A DNA stretch of 49,523 nt from Rhabdochlamydiaceae bacterium (GTDB lineage: Bacteria > Chlamydiota > Chlamydiia > Chlamydiales > Rhabdochlamydiaceae), in assembly GCA_019752555.1 (NCBI GenBank), contig JAIELY010000036.1:1-49523 (forward strand), in the 5' to 3' direction. Made by a program: the position numbers and the translations under genes. This document shows positions 8,901 through 17,362 of this stretch, in pieces (the first letter of the stretch is position 1; the number at the start of each line of letters is the position of its first letter). Below the pieces are notes generated by a model. It saw only the letters and a program-made list of their open reading frames with translations, made no database searches and was not told the DNA's origin.

Positions 8901-9623
8901 GGTAAAGGTATGCTTCATGGCTGCGCGATAGAGTTGTCTTAGGCGATCCGATAGAATCTCAAGCGTTTTTTCCCAGCCGATCAGATGGATCTGACTGTAA
9001 ATGGTGGAAATTTTTACAGAGATATATTCGATATCTTCTTGTTCAAGGTCTTTGAGATAGACGTTTAGACGGTGTTTTGCTTCCTCTTCTCCTAAAATCG
9101 CCTCTCCAAGGTGATTTAAATTCAGACGCACCCCTTGTTGCCGTCTTAGCTGCATGTGTTTTTTTAGAGCAGACGCTTCTCCTGGCAAAATCACCTTCGA
9201 TGTCGCCTTTCTTAAGAAAAAGGTTGCAAGCGGCACCATAATATAAGAAAAGGCTTGTCCGAGCATCTGAAAGCCAGCTAGCTCTAAGCGTTTAATCCAA
9301 TCTAAATAGCGGGGCACTCCGTACTGGTTGAGCAAATAGATCAATTGATTGGCAATGCGAGGGGAGCGGTGGGAGCGAAAACACTGATCGGTCATCACCA
9401 TCGTAAAGGCTTTTCCCTTGGGATCGTTCATCATCCGCTTGAGTTCTGCCTGCACCTTTTTTTCCGTATAGGTGATCGTGCGGTTGCCCTCTGATAGCAT
9501 CTTAGCCGCAAGCTCGATCGCCGCTTTTTCTCGCTGTTCGAGTGTTAGCGTCTTGCCCCGCACCGACTCGAGCAGCTCAAATGATTGACGAATAAATGGT
9601 GATTCATATTCTCGTTCTGTCAT
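6000..9623 (-). CDS. putA: bifunctional proline dehydrogenase / L-glutamate-gamma-semialdehyde dehydrogenase PutA
   Basis: A 1207-residue protein that oxidises proline to glutamate in two steps (FAD-dependent proline dehydrogenase, then NAD-dependent P5C dehydrogenase), feeding the respiratory chain and TCA cycle. The PRODH barrel covers about residues 100-430 and contains LNLNHLGEAILGEEEA, ISVKISTIYSQI, KIRIVKGANL and IGSHNLFDIAYA. The aldehyde dehydrogenase domain covers about 550-1010: VTPPWNFPVSIPAGG near 671, the general-base Glu in LAAETGGKNA near 766, the catalytic Cys in GQKCSAC near 804. A C-terminal domain of about 190 residues follows. There is no N-terminal ribbon-helix-helix DNA-binding domain, so unlike E. 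coli PutA it should not be its own repressor. Chlamydiaceae lack this enzyme, whereas environmental chlamydiae with wider metabolism can have it. Confidence 0.95.
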   Translation of the reverse strand: MTEREYESPFIRQSFELLESVRGKTLTLEQREKAAIELAAKMLSEGNRTITYTEKKVQAELKRMMNDPKGKAFTMVMTDQCFRSHRSPRIANQLIYLLNQYGVPRYLDWIKRLELAGFQMLGQAFSYIMVPLATFFLRKATSKVILPGEASALKKHMQLRRQQGVRLNLNHLGEAILGEEEAKHRLNVYLKDLEQEDIEYISVKISTIYSQIHLIGWEKTLEILSDRLRQLYRAAMKHTFTRADGSKVQKFVNLDMEEYRDLILTKDLFKKVLEEPEFLGFSAGIVLQAYLPDAHAIQKELTEWSMQRMSKGGAAIKIRIVKGANLSMEQFEASLRDWGQAPYTKKSDVDANYKRMVTYGCLPPHAKAVHLGIGSHNLFDIAYAMLMRAENGVEKEITFEMLEGMADHIRRVVQRLTKEILLYCPVATKEDFQSAIAYLIRRLDENTGPQNFLKATFGLQAGSSEWDEQVLLFNNACREMNTVYMQPRRTQNRLQKPHALDMNAPFENEADTDFALPHNREWAKTFVKTWEGMKTPNIPLVIAAKEIHQDEPEGEGFDPAEPSVRCYRYSLADWKQVDAAIECAKGYEATWSRKSVEERCKLLSICAQKMREKRGDLIGVMMLDGGKTILEGDPEVSEAIDFAEYYLRSMKKMDACKDITWKAKGTVLVTPPWNFPVSIPAGGILAALVAGNCVLFKPAPEAVLSGWVLVNTLWDAGIPKEALQFINCADDPVGSKLIADPRINMIVLTGGTSTARLFMRLRPGLDLAAETGGKNAMIITDMADRDLAIKDMVHSAFGHNGQKCSACSLAILEAAVYDDAHFRKQLKDAVESLKVGSCWEMANKVTPLIRAPSKELLVGLTRLDPGEQWLVTPKQDPQNPNLWSPGVKLGVQEGSFSHTTEFFGPVLSIMRAKNLEHAIELANGSPYGLTSGLQSLDEREQKIWMEKIEAGNCYINRTITGAIVRRQPFGGTKASSFGNGAKAGGPNYLAQFMIPTQVALPQDKHPINDEVNSLTSILKKIVLTPEELGIWFDSVANYALWAKKFEHDHDPSRIVGQDNLLRYRPHKHLCFRIQESDAPIDILRVLAAGMSCKSHFEVSFTKGHTHASIASQIRHLHHYFKCVEETEDQFNQRVKQGVFRRIRLLSPPSMALKAAASESAAFLNYAPVLANGRFELLHYLREIAFSIDYHRYGNLGLRESEERKPIL

Positions 9624-9711
9624 AGTCCCTAGGTCCTCATGAATGGGTGATATAGCCCCTCATATCATAAAGTTCGGGATTAGACAAATTTTTTATTTAA
9701 TTTACGAATTC

Positions 9712-10785
9712 TTACATATAAAACTCTTGCGCAGATGAATCTGATTCGATGGGTTGACCTTCTACAAAGGTGACTTTGTGCTCGTGCGGCTCAGCTGAAG
9801 AAGTGCATAAAATGAGCGCTCCTGGAGGCGACTGTGTGTAGGGCACGATGTGGCAAATGTCGCTATCTCTGTTTGCAATCGTAGCAAAAGAGGGACTGGG
9901 AAAAATGCACCCATCGATTTTCGTCATGTAAATCGAATGCCCTTCTCCCACCATACCAAATTTGTCGAATGTTGGGCTTGGCGCGTCCTGCTGAACCACA
10001 GTTGCAGGTTGCAGCATTTCATTGGGATCCCAACAGATTTCGACAGGGGGAAGCTCTGCAGAAGGGGCCACCAAATAACACATTTCTCCAGGAGGACATG
10101 ATCCTGTCGCAGAAACAGGATGAAATCCTTCATGGGACGCGTGGTGGGTGTAGGTATAGGCCAGCTGAAGATTTTCGCAATCTCCTTGGCGGCATAATCG
10201 GGAAACTTGCTGGATCCGCCCCATAGTGAGATCTGCACACTCAGGACTGTTATAATCAGACAGGGCGTCCACCATGCTCGGATAATGGCAGGTCGTTTTA
10301 CCATAAACTACAGGAAGAGAGGATAGTGCAATGATAAAGACCCATTTTCCTGATAAGCTAGTTTGAGCGATTTTTTTAAGATCTTTTACAGAGAGATCCG
10401 CGCTCTGATAGAGCTTGATCGCGCTAATGGCACTGCCAATATAAGAGGCTGCCTCAGGACCTAGTGGAATTGCCAAAATCGGTTGCGCCACATTAACGGT
10501 GTCGAGCGGATGCTCGGATACCGTTGCGGCAACCTTCTTAAGTGTAGTTTTAATCCCGTCCGCATCCGATAACAGCTCCACTTGCCTCTTTAAGAATTTA
10601 CCGACACAGCCGCTTTGATAGATCTGAACGAAGGGATCTGTCAGGTCTAACACATAGAGTTTTGCAAAAAAAAGAGCGTTTGAAACCCAAGAAGATTTCT
10701 CTCCAAAGGAGGGTGTTTGAGAAAAGTGTGTCGGTAGATCCGATCCATGAGCGGAATGGGGATGTAAGGAACGTGAGATTGCCAT
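9712..10785 (-). CDS. hypothetical protein, Cys-rich C-terminal half
   Basis: 357 residues from ATG 10785, which has AGGAG about 12 bp upstream. The frame stays open up to GTG 10914, so a longer form with a hydrophobic N-terminus is possible. No family recognised. The N-terminal half is mixed (LDTVNVAQPILAIPLGPEAA), with one hydrophobic stretch KWVFIIALSSLPVVYG near residue 150. The C-terminal half has many scattered cysteines (CRQGDCENLQ, SCPPGEMCYLVAP, EICWDP, SDICHIVPY) and an acidic end. It is divergent from the namZ-like gene with about 146 bp between. Such lone, unclassified proteins in chlamydiae are often type III secretion substrates, but nothing here shows that. Confidence 0.6.
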   Translation of the reverse strand: MAISRSLHPHSAHGSDLPTHFSQTPSFGEKSSWVSNALFFAKLYVLDLTDPFVQIYQSGCVGKFLKRQVELLSDADGIKTTLKKVAATVSEHPLDTVNVAQPILAIPLGPEAASYIGSAISAIKLYQSADLSVKDLKKIAQTSLSGKWVFIIALSSLPVVYGKTTCHYPSMVDALSDYNSPECADLTMGRIQQVSRLCRQGDCENLQLAYTYTHHASHEGFHPVSATGSCPPGEMCYLVAPSAELPPVEICWDPNEMLQPATVVQQDAPSPTFDKFGMVGEGHSIYMTKIDGCIFPSPSFATIANRDSDICHIVPYTQSPPGALILCTSSAEPHEHKVTFVEGQPIESDSSAQEFYM

Positions 10786-10931
10786 GCAGAATGTATGCTC
10801 CTGTCTTGTTTTTAAGTAAAAAAGTGGCAAGAGGTTATTGCTAAGAGCCATTTTACACAAGCAGATCTCAATTGTAGATGGCTCAATAAACAAAAAAAGG
10901 ATTAAGATGAGCACGATATTGTTGAGGGATT

Positions 10932-12167
10932 ATGCAGCAGCTCTATTCTTTTCTCTTTTTTCTTCTCTTTCCACTCTATGCGATGGCCATTGCTCCCAAA
11001 GTCGAGCTTGGAGTCGAGGTGTTTTTTAACGAAGGGCATATCCACGAACTGAAAGGAAAGAAGGTCGCGCTCGTGACGAATCACACGGGAGTCGACAGCA
11101 AATTACGCTCCACGATCGATCGGTTAAAAGAAGCTGCCCCTGAGGTGAAGCTCGTTGCTTTATTTGCTCCCGAGCATGGCATTCGAGGTGCTCAGTATGC
11201 TTTTGAATCTGTCGAAGAGTCACATGGCCCACTTGGCATTCCGATCTACAGCTTGCATGGAAAAACCCGCCGCCCGACAGAAAAAATGCTCCAAGGGATC
11301 GATGTCATTCTCTATGACATTCAAGATATCGGCTGCCGCTCGTATACCTACACGACGACCTTATTTTATGTGATGGAAGAAGCTGCGAAACGAAAGATCC
11401 CTGTGATCGTCCTCGATCGGCCCAATCCCATTAATGGACTTACCGTCGATGGGCCGATGCTAGAAGAGCAGTGGCGCTCGTTTATCGGCTACATCAATGT
11501 GCCCTATTGCCACGGGATGACAATTGGCGAGCTTGCTCTGTTTTTTAACGCGCACTACAAGGTCGGCTGTGCACTGAAGGTCATTGCGATGCGCGGCTGG
11601 AAACGCGCGATGAGTTATGCGGATACAGGCTTGCATTGGATCCCAACGAGTCCGCAGATCCCTGAAGCAGATACCCCCCTTTTTTTTGCATCGACAGGCA
11701 TTTTAGGAGAGCTTGGTTTAGTGAATATCGGCGTCGGATATACGCTTCCTTTTAAAGTGATCGGCGCTCCCTGGATCCACGCGCAAAAACTCGCAGATCA
11801 ACTCAACGCGCAAAAGCTTCCCGGTGTCACTTTCCTGCCCTTTTTTTACCGCCCATTTTTCGGTTCCTACAAGGGGAAGGATTGCCAGGGAGTGAAAATC
11901 GTCGTGACCAACCGCCTCTCCTACCGCCCTGTTGCGGTCCAATACATGCTCATTGGTATTCTCAAGAATCTTTATCCGACCCAAATGAACGCCAAGCTTG
12001 CGGCATTAGAGGCGTCAAAGAAAGATTTGTTTTGCAAGGCAAATGGCAACTCTCAGATGCTTGCCACTTTGATTAAAGAAAAATATACTGCGTGGAAGTT
12101 GATCCTGTATCAAAAACAAGAGCGGGAAGCCTTTTTACAAGCGCGGTCTAAGTATCTGCTGTACTGA
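10932..12167 (+). CDS. namZ: DUF1343 exported protein, NamZ-type exo-beta-N-acetylmuramidase
   Basis: A 411-residue protein with a signal peptide (MQQLYSFLFFLLFPLYAMA) and GAGGG-like ribosome binding just upstream (GAGGG 4 bp before ATG). The mature protein shows the PF07075 hallmarks in order: KKVALVTNHTGVD, VALFAPEHGIRG, IPIYSLHGKTRRPTEKML, DVILYDIQDIGCRSYTY, VIVLDRPNPINGL, VDGPMLEE, NVPYCHGMTIGELA and a C-terminal GVKIVVTNR. Members studied in Bacillus and Bacteroidetes release terminal MurNAc from peptidoglycan fragments (GH171). A periplasmic enzyme of this kind in a chlamydia would act in recycling or remodelling of its scarce peptidoglycan. The substrate is inferred from the family. 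It stands alone on its strand, divergent from the unknown gene at 9712. Confidence 0.85.
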   Translation: MQQLYSFLFFLLFPLYAMAIAPKVELGVEVFFNEGHIHELKGKKVALVTNHTGVDSKLRSTIDRLKEAAPEVKLVALFAPEHGIRGAQYAFESVEESHGPLGIPIYSLHGKTRRPTEKMLQGIDVILYDIQDIGCRSYTYTTTLFYVMEEAAKRKIPVIVLDRPNPINGLTVDGPMLEEQWRSFIGYINVPYCHGMTIGELALFFNAHYKVGCALKVIAMRGWKRAMSYADTGLHWIPTSPQIPEADTPLFFASTGILGELGLVNIGVGYTLPFKVIGAPWIHAQKLADQLNAQKLPGVTFLPFFYRPFFGSYKGKDCQGVKIVVTNRLSYRPVAVQYMLIGILKNLYPTQMNAKLAALEASKKDLFCKANGNSQMLATLIKEKYTAWKLILYQKQEREAFLQARSKYLLY

Positions 12168-12238
12168 TAGCTTGACAAAAGTTGCTGGAATCATTTTTGC
12201 GTCAAAACCCCCATAGGTTAGACGCTAGCCGCAGAACA

Positions 12239-12553
12239 TTAGATGTTTTTTTGTATAAGTCGTGGACGATAGAGCCCTTTATCTACACATTCTAAGAGGC
12301 GTAATGCGGCATGGCTTGGGACTCTCTCTCCAGATTCCCAAGACTGCACGGTTTTAACACTTACATTTAGGACCTTTGCGAATACACTTTGGGAGTATGG
12401 TCCTTTTTTTCTGATTTTTTTAATATGAGTTGGCGTGTATGAAATAGGAGGCTCTGGAATTTCGATGATCTCCGATTGAAGGGTGATCTTCCCTTTTTTA
12501 TGTGCAATCATTTCATTCAGACCATCTTTTAAGTCGTCAAATAATCTTCCCAT
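12239..12553 (-). CDS. HigA/NadS-type HTH antitoxin-like regulator
   Basis: 104 residues with a clear AAGGAG site upstream. The N-terminal third (MGRLFDDLKDGLNEMIAHKKGK) is the usual linker of NadS/HigA-2 proteins. Residues ~48-100 are an XRE-type helix-turn-helix: HIKKIRKKGPYSQSVFAKVL, NVSVKTVQSWESGERVPS, HAALRLLECVDKG. This family is normally the second gene of a toxin-antitoxin pair, with a RelE/HigB-like ribosome-dependent mRNase gene just upstream, and it autorepresses through a palindrome at the operon promoter. Here only a short toxin-like start (12589-12666) and a palindrome (12669-12683) are seen upstream. It may now be an orphan regulator. Confidence 0.8.
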   Translation of the reverse strand: MGRLFDDLKDGLNEMIAHKKGKITLQSEIIEIPEPPISYTPTHIKKIRKKGPYSQSVFAKVLNVSVKTVQSWESGERVPSHAALRLLECVDKGLYRPRLIQKNI

Positions 12554-12588
12554 TTTTTATTGCTCCTTAAATATTTTTACTAGTTGTT

Positions 12589-12666
12589 TCAGTCAAGTTC
12601 TCTATTCTTGATAAGAGATTCCACGTTGCTTGCAAATTTCTTAAGTGAGGTAATCTTTATTTTCAT
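12589..12666 (-). pseudogene. possible remnant of a RelE/HigB-type toxin gene
   Basis: A 25-codon ORF whose product (MKIKITSLKKFASNVESLIK, then NRELD) resembles the first helix of RelE/HigB-2 toxins, where a Phe-containing helix leads into a Leu-rich stretch and an acidic turn. It ends in TGA, with a TAG soon after in the same frame, and only 35 bp separate it from the antitoxin start, so the remaining 70-90 residues of a normal toxin are absent. The position (directly before the antitoxin, same strand) is where the toxin should be. There is no clear ribosome-binding site. The similarity is short and judged by eye. A chance micro-ORF is the alternative. Confidence 0.35.
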
Positions 12667-12668
12667 TG

Positions 12669-12683
12669 TACCACAGTGTAGTA
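12669..12683 (-). promoter_or_regulatory. palindromic operator ahead of the antitoxin unit
   Basis: On plus TACCACAGTGTAGTA, a 15-bp near-palindrome (TACyACA / TGTrGTA around a central base). On the minus strand it overlaps a TATACT -10-like sequence. This is the usual place and form for autorepression by HigA/NadS-type antitoxins. The remaining sequence to the miniature element at 12840 has no ORF or motif I can support. Confidence 0.45.
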
Positions 12684-12839
12684 TATCTTTCTAGTATTTG
12701 AAAAGCGGAAATAAGCCAAATGTTCTATTCAGCTGATTTTTAAAGGATTAGAGAGTTGATCTGGATGCGGGATTTTACTGTGATGTGTTTTTAGCATTGA
12801 GTAGAGTCATCTGGTACAACTTTTGCCAAGCTGCACCCG

Positions 12840-12878
12840 TGTTGTTTCCCAGAAATCCCTGCCACTTTGGAAACAACA
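12840..12878 (+). mobile_element. internally deleted miniature element (39 bp hairpin)
   Basis: It begins TGTTGTTTCCCAGAAATCCC and its first 27 bases are identical to the left end of the full element at 25994. It closes with GGAAACAACA, matching the right end. The middle (about 120 bp) is missing, leaving a short hairpin. Flanks are CCCG / CGGG, which extend the inverted repeat rather than forming a direct target duplication. It lies about 30 bp upstream of the CIRCE-like site of groESL. Confidence 0.7.
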
Positions 12879-12910
12879 CGGGAGGTAAAACCTAGAATGA
12901 GCGCCGGGTT

Positions 12911-12937
12911 TTAGCACTCAAAACGCTTTTCTGCTAA
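12911..12937 (+). promoter_or_regulatory. CIRCE-like HrcA operator of groESL
   Basis: The left arm is perfect (TTAGCACTC), followed by exactly 9 bp and a right arm TTCTGCTAA in place of GAGTGCTAA (six of nine matching, all in the outer part). The site lies 17 bp upstream of the -35 box. HrcA binding to CIRCE represses groE and dnaK operons in chlamydiae, so weakened but retained heat-shock control is inferred. Confidence 0.65.
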
Positions 12938-12954
12938 AATCTTTTTCGCCGCCC

Positions 12955-12983
12955 TTGACAAAAAACGGAATTCTAAGTACGAT
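12955..12983 (+). promoter_or_regulatory. sigma-66 promoter of groESL
   Basis: Consensus -35 TTGACA (12955-12960), 17-bp spacer, -10 TACGAT (12978-12983). Transcription would start near 12990, leaving a leader of about 40 nt before groES. Confidence 0.75.
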
Positions 12984-13028
12984 CAGGCCATTCGAAAATA
13001 TCCTCATTAACTTATAGGAGAGTTGTTT

Positions 13029-13334
13029 ATGTCCGCACATACAATCAAACCTCTGGGCAATCGCGTCTTAGTCAAGCGCTCAAAAGCAACTGCAAGCAAA
13101 GGGGGAATTTTACTTCCTGAAGCCGCGCAAGAAAAACCTCGTGAAGGGGAAGTTGTTGCCGTAGGTCCTGGAAAACGGGATGAATCGGGCGCTCTCAAAC
13201 AAATGAATGTTCAAATAGGCGATCATGTTCTTTTCAGCTCTTATGCTGGGACCGAAGTGAAAACAGAAGATGCTGCAGCCGATTATTTGATTCTATCTGA
13301 AGATGATATCCTGGGCGTGCTCGTCCATTCATAA
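13029..13334 (+). CDS. groES: co-chaperonin GroES
   Basis: 101 residues, forming the heptameric lid of the GroEL folding chamber. It shows the family pattern: IKPLGNRVLVKRSKA, the mobile-loop region KGGILLPEAAQEKPREG, EVVAVGPGK, IGDHVLFSSYAGTEVK and YLILSEDDILGVL. The mobile loop reads SKGGILLP, which contains the hydrophobic GGILLP contact with GroEL. The start at 13029 is chosen because GGAGA lies 7 bp upstream. It is followed after 24 bp by groEL in the same operon, under the CIRCE-like element and promoter upstream. Confidence 0.97.
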   Translation: MSAHTIKPLGNRVLVKRSKATASKGGILLPEAAQEKPREGEVVAVGPGKRDESGALKQMNVQIGDHVLFSSYAGTEVKTEDAAADYLILSEDDILGVLVHS

Positions 13335-15044
<1,710 letters not shown>

Positions 15045-15075
15045 AGCTGCCCTTGTCCTTAAAAGCGATCCCAAT

Positions 15076-15105
15076 AAAAAAACCCGCAGGAACCTGCGGG
15101 TTTTT
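15076..15105. terminator. bidirectional Rho-independent terminator
   Basis: Palindrome CCCGCAG-GAAC-CTGCGGG flanked by A-run on the left and TTTTT on the right. It works for groEL on plus and for the convergent gene ending at 15130 on minus. Confidence 0.92.
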
Positions 15106-15129
15106 CTTTGTCCTCAAGAATCTAAGAGA

Positions 15130-16185
15130 CTATTTTTTTTCAGTGACTTTAGCATGCTGCTCGCGAATGAGTGCGCCGAAGTCGATTGTCAGACCCGATG
15201 TGTCGTATACTTGGTCTTGTTTTCTTACTGTGGGTACAGCGAAGTATCCAAGCGTCGATGGCTTCATAACGATATATTGAACGTGCATCTCTCCACCGAG
15301 ATTAATCAATGTGCCGCTTGGGTGTTTGCCGAATCTCATATGCTTTGGCACAGCTAATTCTTTATGATGAACCAGTTTGCCATTTTCGAGTCTGTAGCCT
15401 TTCTCATGCAGGGCAATTTGTTGCATGACAGGATGGTCTTCAGGAAGTTTTTTTAGTGCGACAGTGGATCCAGCAGTTGACCTGGAAGTTGCTGCTACAA
15501 GAGCTTTATTTGCTTCGGAAACATTTTGGGTTATTTTTGCAGGCGGTTGAATTGTTGGGGTTGATGCTGGGGTCGATGATGGTTTTGGGGGTGTGGCAAC
15601 TGGGATGCTGCTTGCTGCAGATGAAGTTCCTTGTCTATGTGTAGTAGCTGGTTGCGAGGGTTTGTTTTTGTTTCTTTTTTTAGGTTGCGATTTTTTGCTT
15701 GATGCGTTTAGGGTCGTTTGGACCTGAGTTTTTCCGTTGCTAGTTGGAGAAAATGGAGTTAGGAGAGGGCTCCGTCGCTCAAGAATCGATAGAGGAGTCA
15801 TTGCTTTAAGAAAATGATCATAACTTACTCGTGTTCTGTGGTTGCGTGGAAGATTGGTTATCAATGTATGAGCTCGAACTCGGGCGTCTGGGGACCTTTT
15901 CCTGCTTATTCCGCTGAATTTCTCTTGCAAAAGCTGGAGGTTGTTTTTAATTTTCTCTTGATCCTCTCGCTTGTACGATAGAATTTCACCCTTATTTTCG
16001 TTTACATATCGGGAGATACTTGCAGCAATTCTATTTTGGTCAACATCGTTAAATAGGGAGCCGAAGAAGCTATTGCTGGTTGTTCCCAAGCTCGTTGTAA
16101 GGAGTTTGCCTTTAGCTAGAGCCTCTTCAAGGCCTCCGTCGCGAAACATATGATTGAATTGTGCTTGAGTAAATCTTACTGTCAT
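15130..16185 (-). CDS. hypothetical protein with Pro/Ser/Thr-rich middle
   Basis: 351 residues, no signal peptide and no family recognised. Residues 1-130 look folded and mostly helical (FTQAQFNHMFRDGGLEEALA, QNRIAASISRYVNENKGEIL). Residues ~160-235 are low complexity and basic then Pro/Ser/Thr-rich (KKSQPKKRNKNKPSQPATTH, PPKPSSTPASTPTIQPPAK). Residues ~255-351 form a second compact part (EDHPVMQQIALHEKGYRLEN, HVQYIVMKPSTLGYFAVPT). It has its own consensus promoter and an AAAGGA site, and shares a terminator with groEL. Two domains on a flexible Pro-rich linker are common in secreted chlamydial effectors, but that is only a suggestion. Confidence 0.75.
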   Translation of the reverse strand: MTVRFTQAQFNHMFRDGGLEEALAKGKLLTTSLGTTSNSFFGSLFNDVDQNRIAASISRYVNENKGEILSYKREDQEKIKNNLQLLQEKFSGISRKRSPDARVRAHTLITNLPRNHRTRVSYDHFLKAMTPLSILERRSPLLTPFSPTSNGKTQVQTTLNASSKKSQPKKRNKNKPSQPATTHRQGTSSAASSIPVATPPKPSSTPASTPTIQPPAKITQNVSEANKALVAATSRSTAGSTVALKKLPEDHPVMQQIALHEKGYRLENGKLVHHKELAVPKHMRFGKHPSGTLINLGGEMHVQYIVMKPSTLGYFAVPTVRKQDQVYDTSGLTIDFGALIREQHAKVTEKK

Positions 16186-16261
16186 AAATTATCATCCTTT
16201 TTTATCTTTTATTGATCTTTATTTTGTTCATCGTTTTAAGATGAAACTAGATTGCTTCTTC

Positions 16262-16291
16262 ATTATAGCATAATTTTAATTATTGTGTCAA
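16262..16291 (-). promoter_or_regulatory. sigma-66 promoter for the gene at 15130-16185
   Basis: Consensus boxes on minus: TTGACA (plus 16286-16291), 18-bp spacer, TATAAT (plus 16262-16267). The leader is about 75 nt. Confidence 0.75.
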
Positions 16292-16396
16292 TCTAATTAT
16301 TTGTTTTGTAAGTCGCTTGTTTTTAGTGGCTTATTGTTATTTATGATGTTTATTTTGAATTATATCGTAAATTTGTAATTAAAAAGACGAATTTAG

Positions 16397-16426
16397 TTGA
16401 TTTTTATTATTATTTAATTGTATAAT
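16397..16426 (+). promoter_or_regulatory. sigma-66 promoter for the gene at 16534
   Basis: TTGATT (16397-16402), 18 bp, perfect TATAAT (16421-16426). The leader is about 100 nt and ends in a GAGG ribosome-binding site. Confidence 0.65.
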
Positions 16427-16533
16427 GAATACGTGAGCGTTGTTTGATGCGAAAAAAGCATAGGATAAAGGAGCTGTAGAAAGGGAATATGGTTCCAGAC
16501 ACGCTTAATTATTTAATAGGATGAGGTGTTTAT

Positions 16534-17085
16534 ATGCCAGGTATTCAAGTTGATTACAATCGTTCTACACCACAAGGTGGTGATCAGACGAGACCTACGT
16601 TAGATTACGGGAAGTATCAGGTTTTAGCTGAGATGGATGGAACATCTGAGTGTCTGACTGTTGACTATAAGACCTTGTCTCGGCCTACCTTGCTTAGGCC
16701 TTTACATTGGATAAATGTCTTGTTCAGACGTTTAACAGGTAGTTTGAATCTGGACAAGGTTGCAGGGAGTATCGGCGAGCTCTTAAACCAAAGGAATCTA
16801 GATCAATTACAACTCGATATTCAAGGGATGCAAGGATTGCAGCAACAAGTGGAAAATGCTCGACAGATGTTACGAGTAGCCCATAATTTGAATGCGATTG
16901 CAGCGCGCAAAGAACGTGCAAGCGGATCAAGCGCGGCAACTGAACAATTAAGAGCTATTGCTCAGGCCGTGGAAGCGAAAGCTGAGGTATTTAATTACCT
17001 AATATCGGATGCGCCTACGCCGGTTGATCGTTCTCGTGGTCAACCTGTTAAAGGGGGTATGGTAGACTACGGTCTACAAATCTAA
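16534..17085 (+). CDS. hypothetical protein, SECLTV-motif family (short member)
   Basis: 183 residues, no signal peptide, no known family. Residues ~28-52 contain YQVLAEMDGTSECLTVDYKT, which matches LNVLATMNGSSECLTVNFET in the next gene, and the following ~100 residues align in outline (LNLDKVAGSIGELLNQRNLD against INLNTIADTLDPLFNAQNIT; RVAHNLNAIAARKERASG against NIARNLTLIADRKGRTNP). The two proteins therefore share one ~150-residue domain. Own promoter, GAGG site and a strong terminator make it a single-gene unit. Function unknown. An infection-related cytosolic or secreted protein is possible. Confidence 0.8.
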   Translation: MPGIQVDYNRSTPQGGDQTRPTLDYGKYQVLAEMDGTSECLTVDYKTLSRPTLLRPLHWINVLFRRLTGSLNLDKVAGSIGELLNQRNLDQLQLDIQGMQGLQQQVENARQMLRVAHNLNAIAARKERASGSSAATEQLRAIAQAVEAKAEVFNYLISDAPTPVDRSRGQPVKGGMVDYGLQI

Positions 17086-17100
17086 TTCAGTTCCTTTAAT

Positions 17101-17125
17101 AAGCGGGCGTTTAAAATGCCCGCTT
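17101..17125 (+). terminator. Rho-independent terminator
   Basis: Stem AAGCGGGC / GCCCGCTT with a 9-nt loop, followed by TTCATTTTCTCTTTT, 15 bp after the stop of the preceding gene. The remaining gap to 17362 is AT-rich without a supported gene. Confidence 0.85.
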
Positions 17126-17362
17126 TTCATTTTCTCTTTTCTATGTTGTTAATAATTAGTTGTTTTTGTCTGGATTTTCTTTTATTTGTTTTTAAAACAA
17201 TTATAAATAATAGTTATAATTTAATTGATTTTAATTTTAGCTAATATTATAATTAGTCTGTTAGCGCGGTTATTTTGTAGTTAATTGCTGAATCGACTGT
17301 GGGGCTTTTTTAATAAAATCACTCGCGCGCCAATTTTTTTATTAATATTTTTTGAGGTAATT

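Larger units (their letters stand above)
16186..16533. other. AT-rich divergent intergenic region
   Basis: 348 bp between two divergent unknown genes. It holds a promoter for each direction (16262-16291 minus; 16397-16426 plus) and otherwise AT-rich sequence without ORF or repeat that I can support. Confidence 0.6.
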
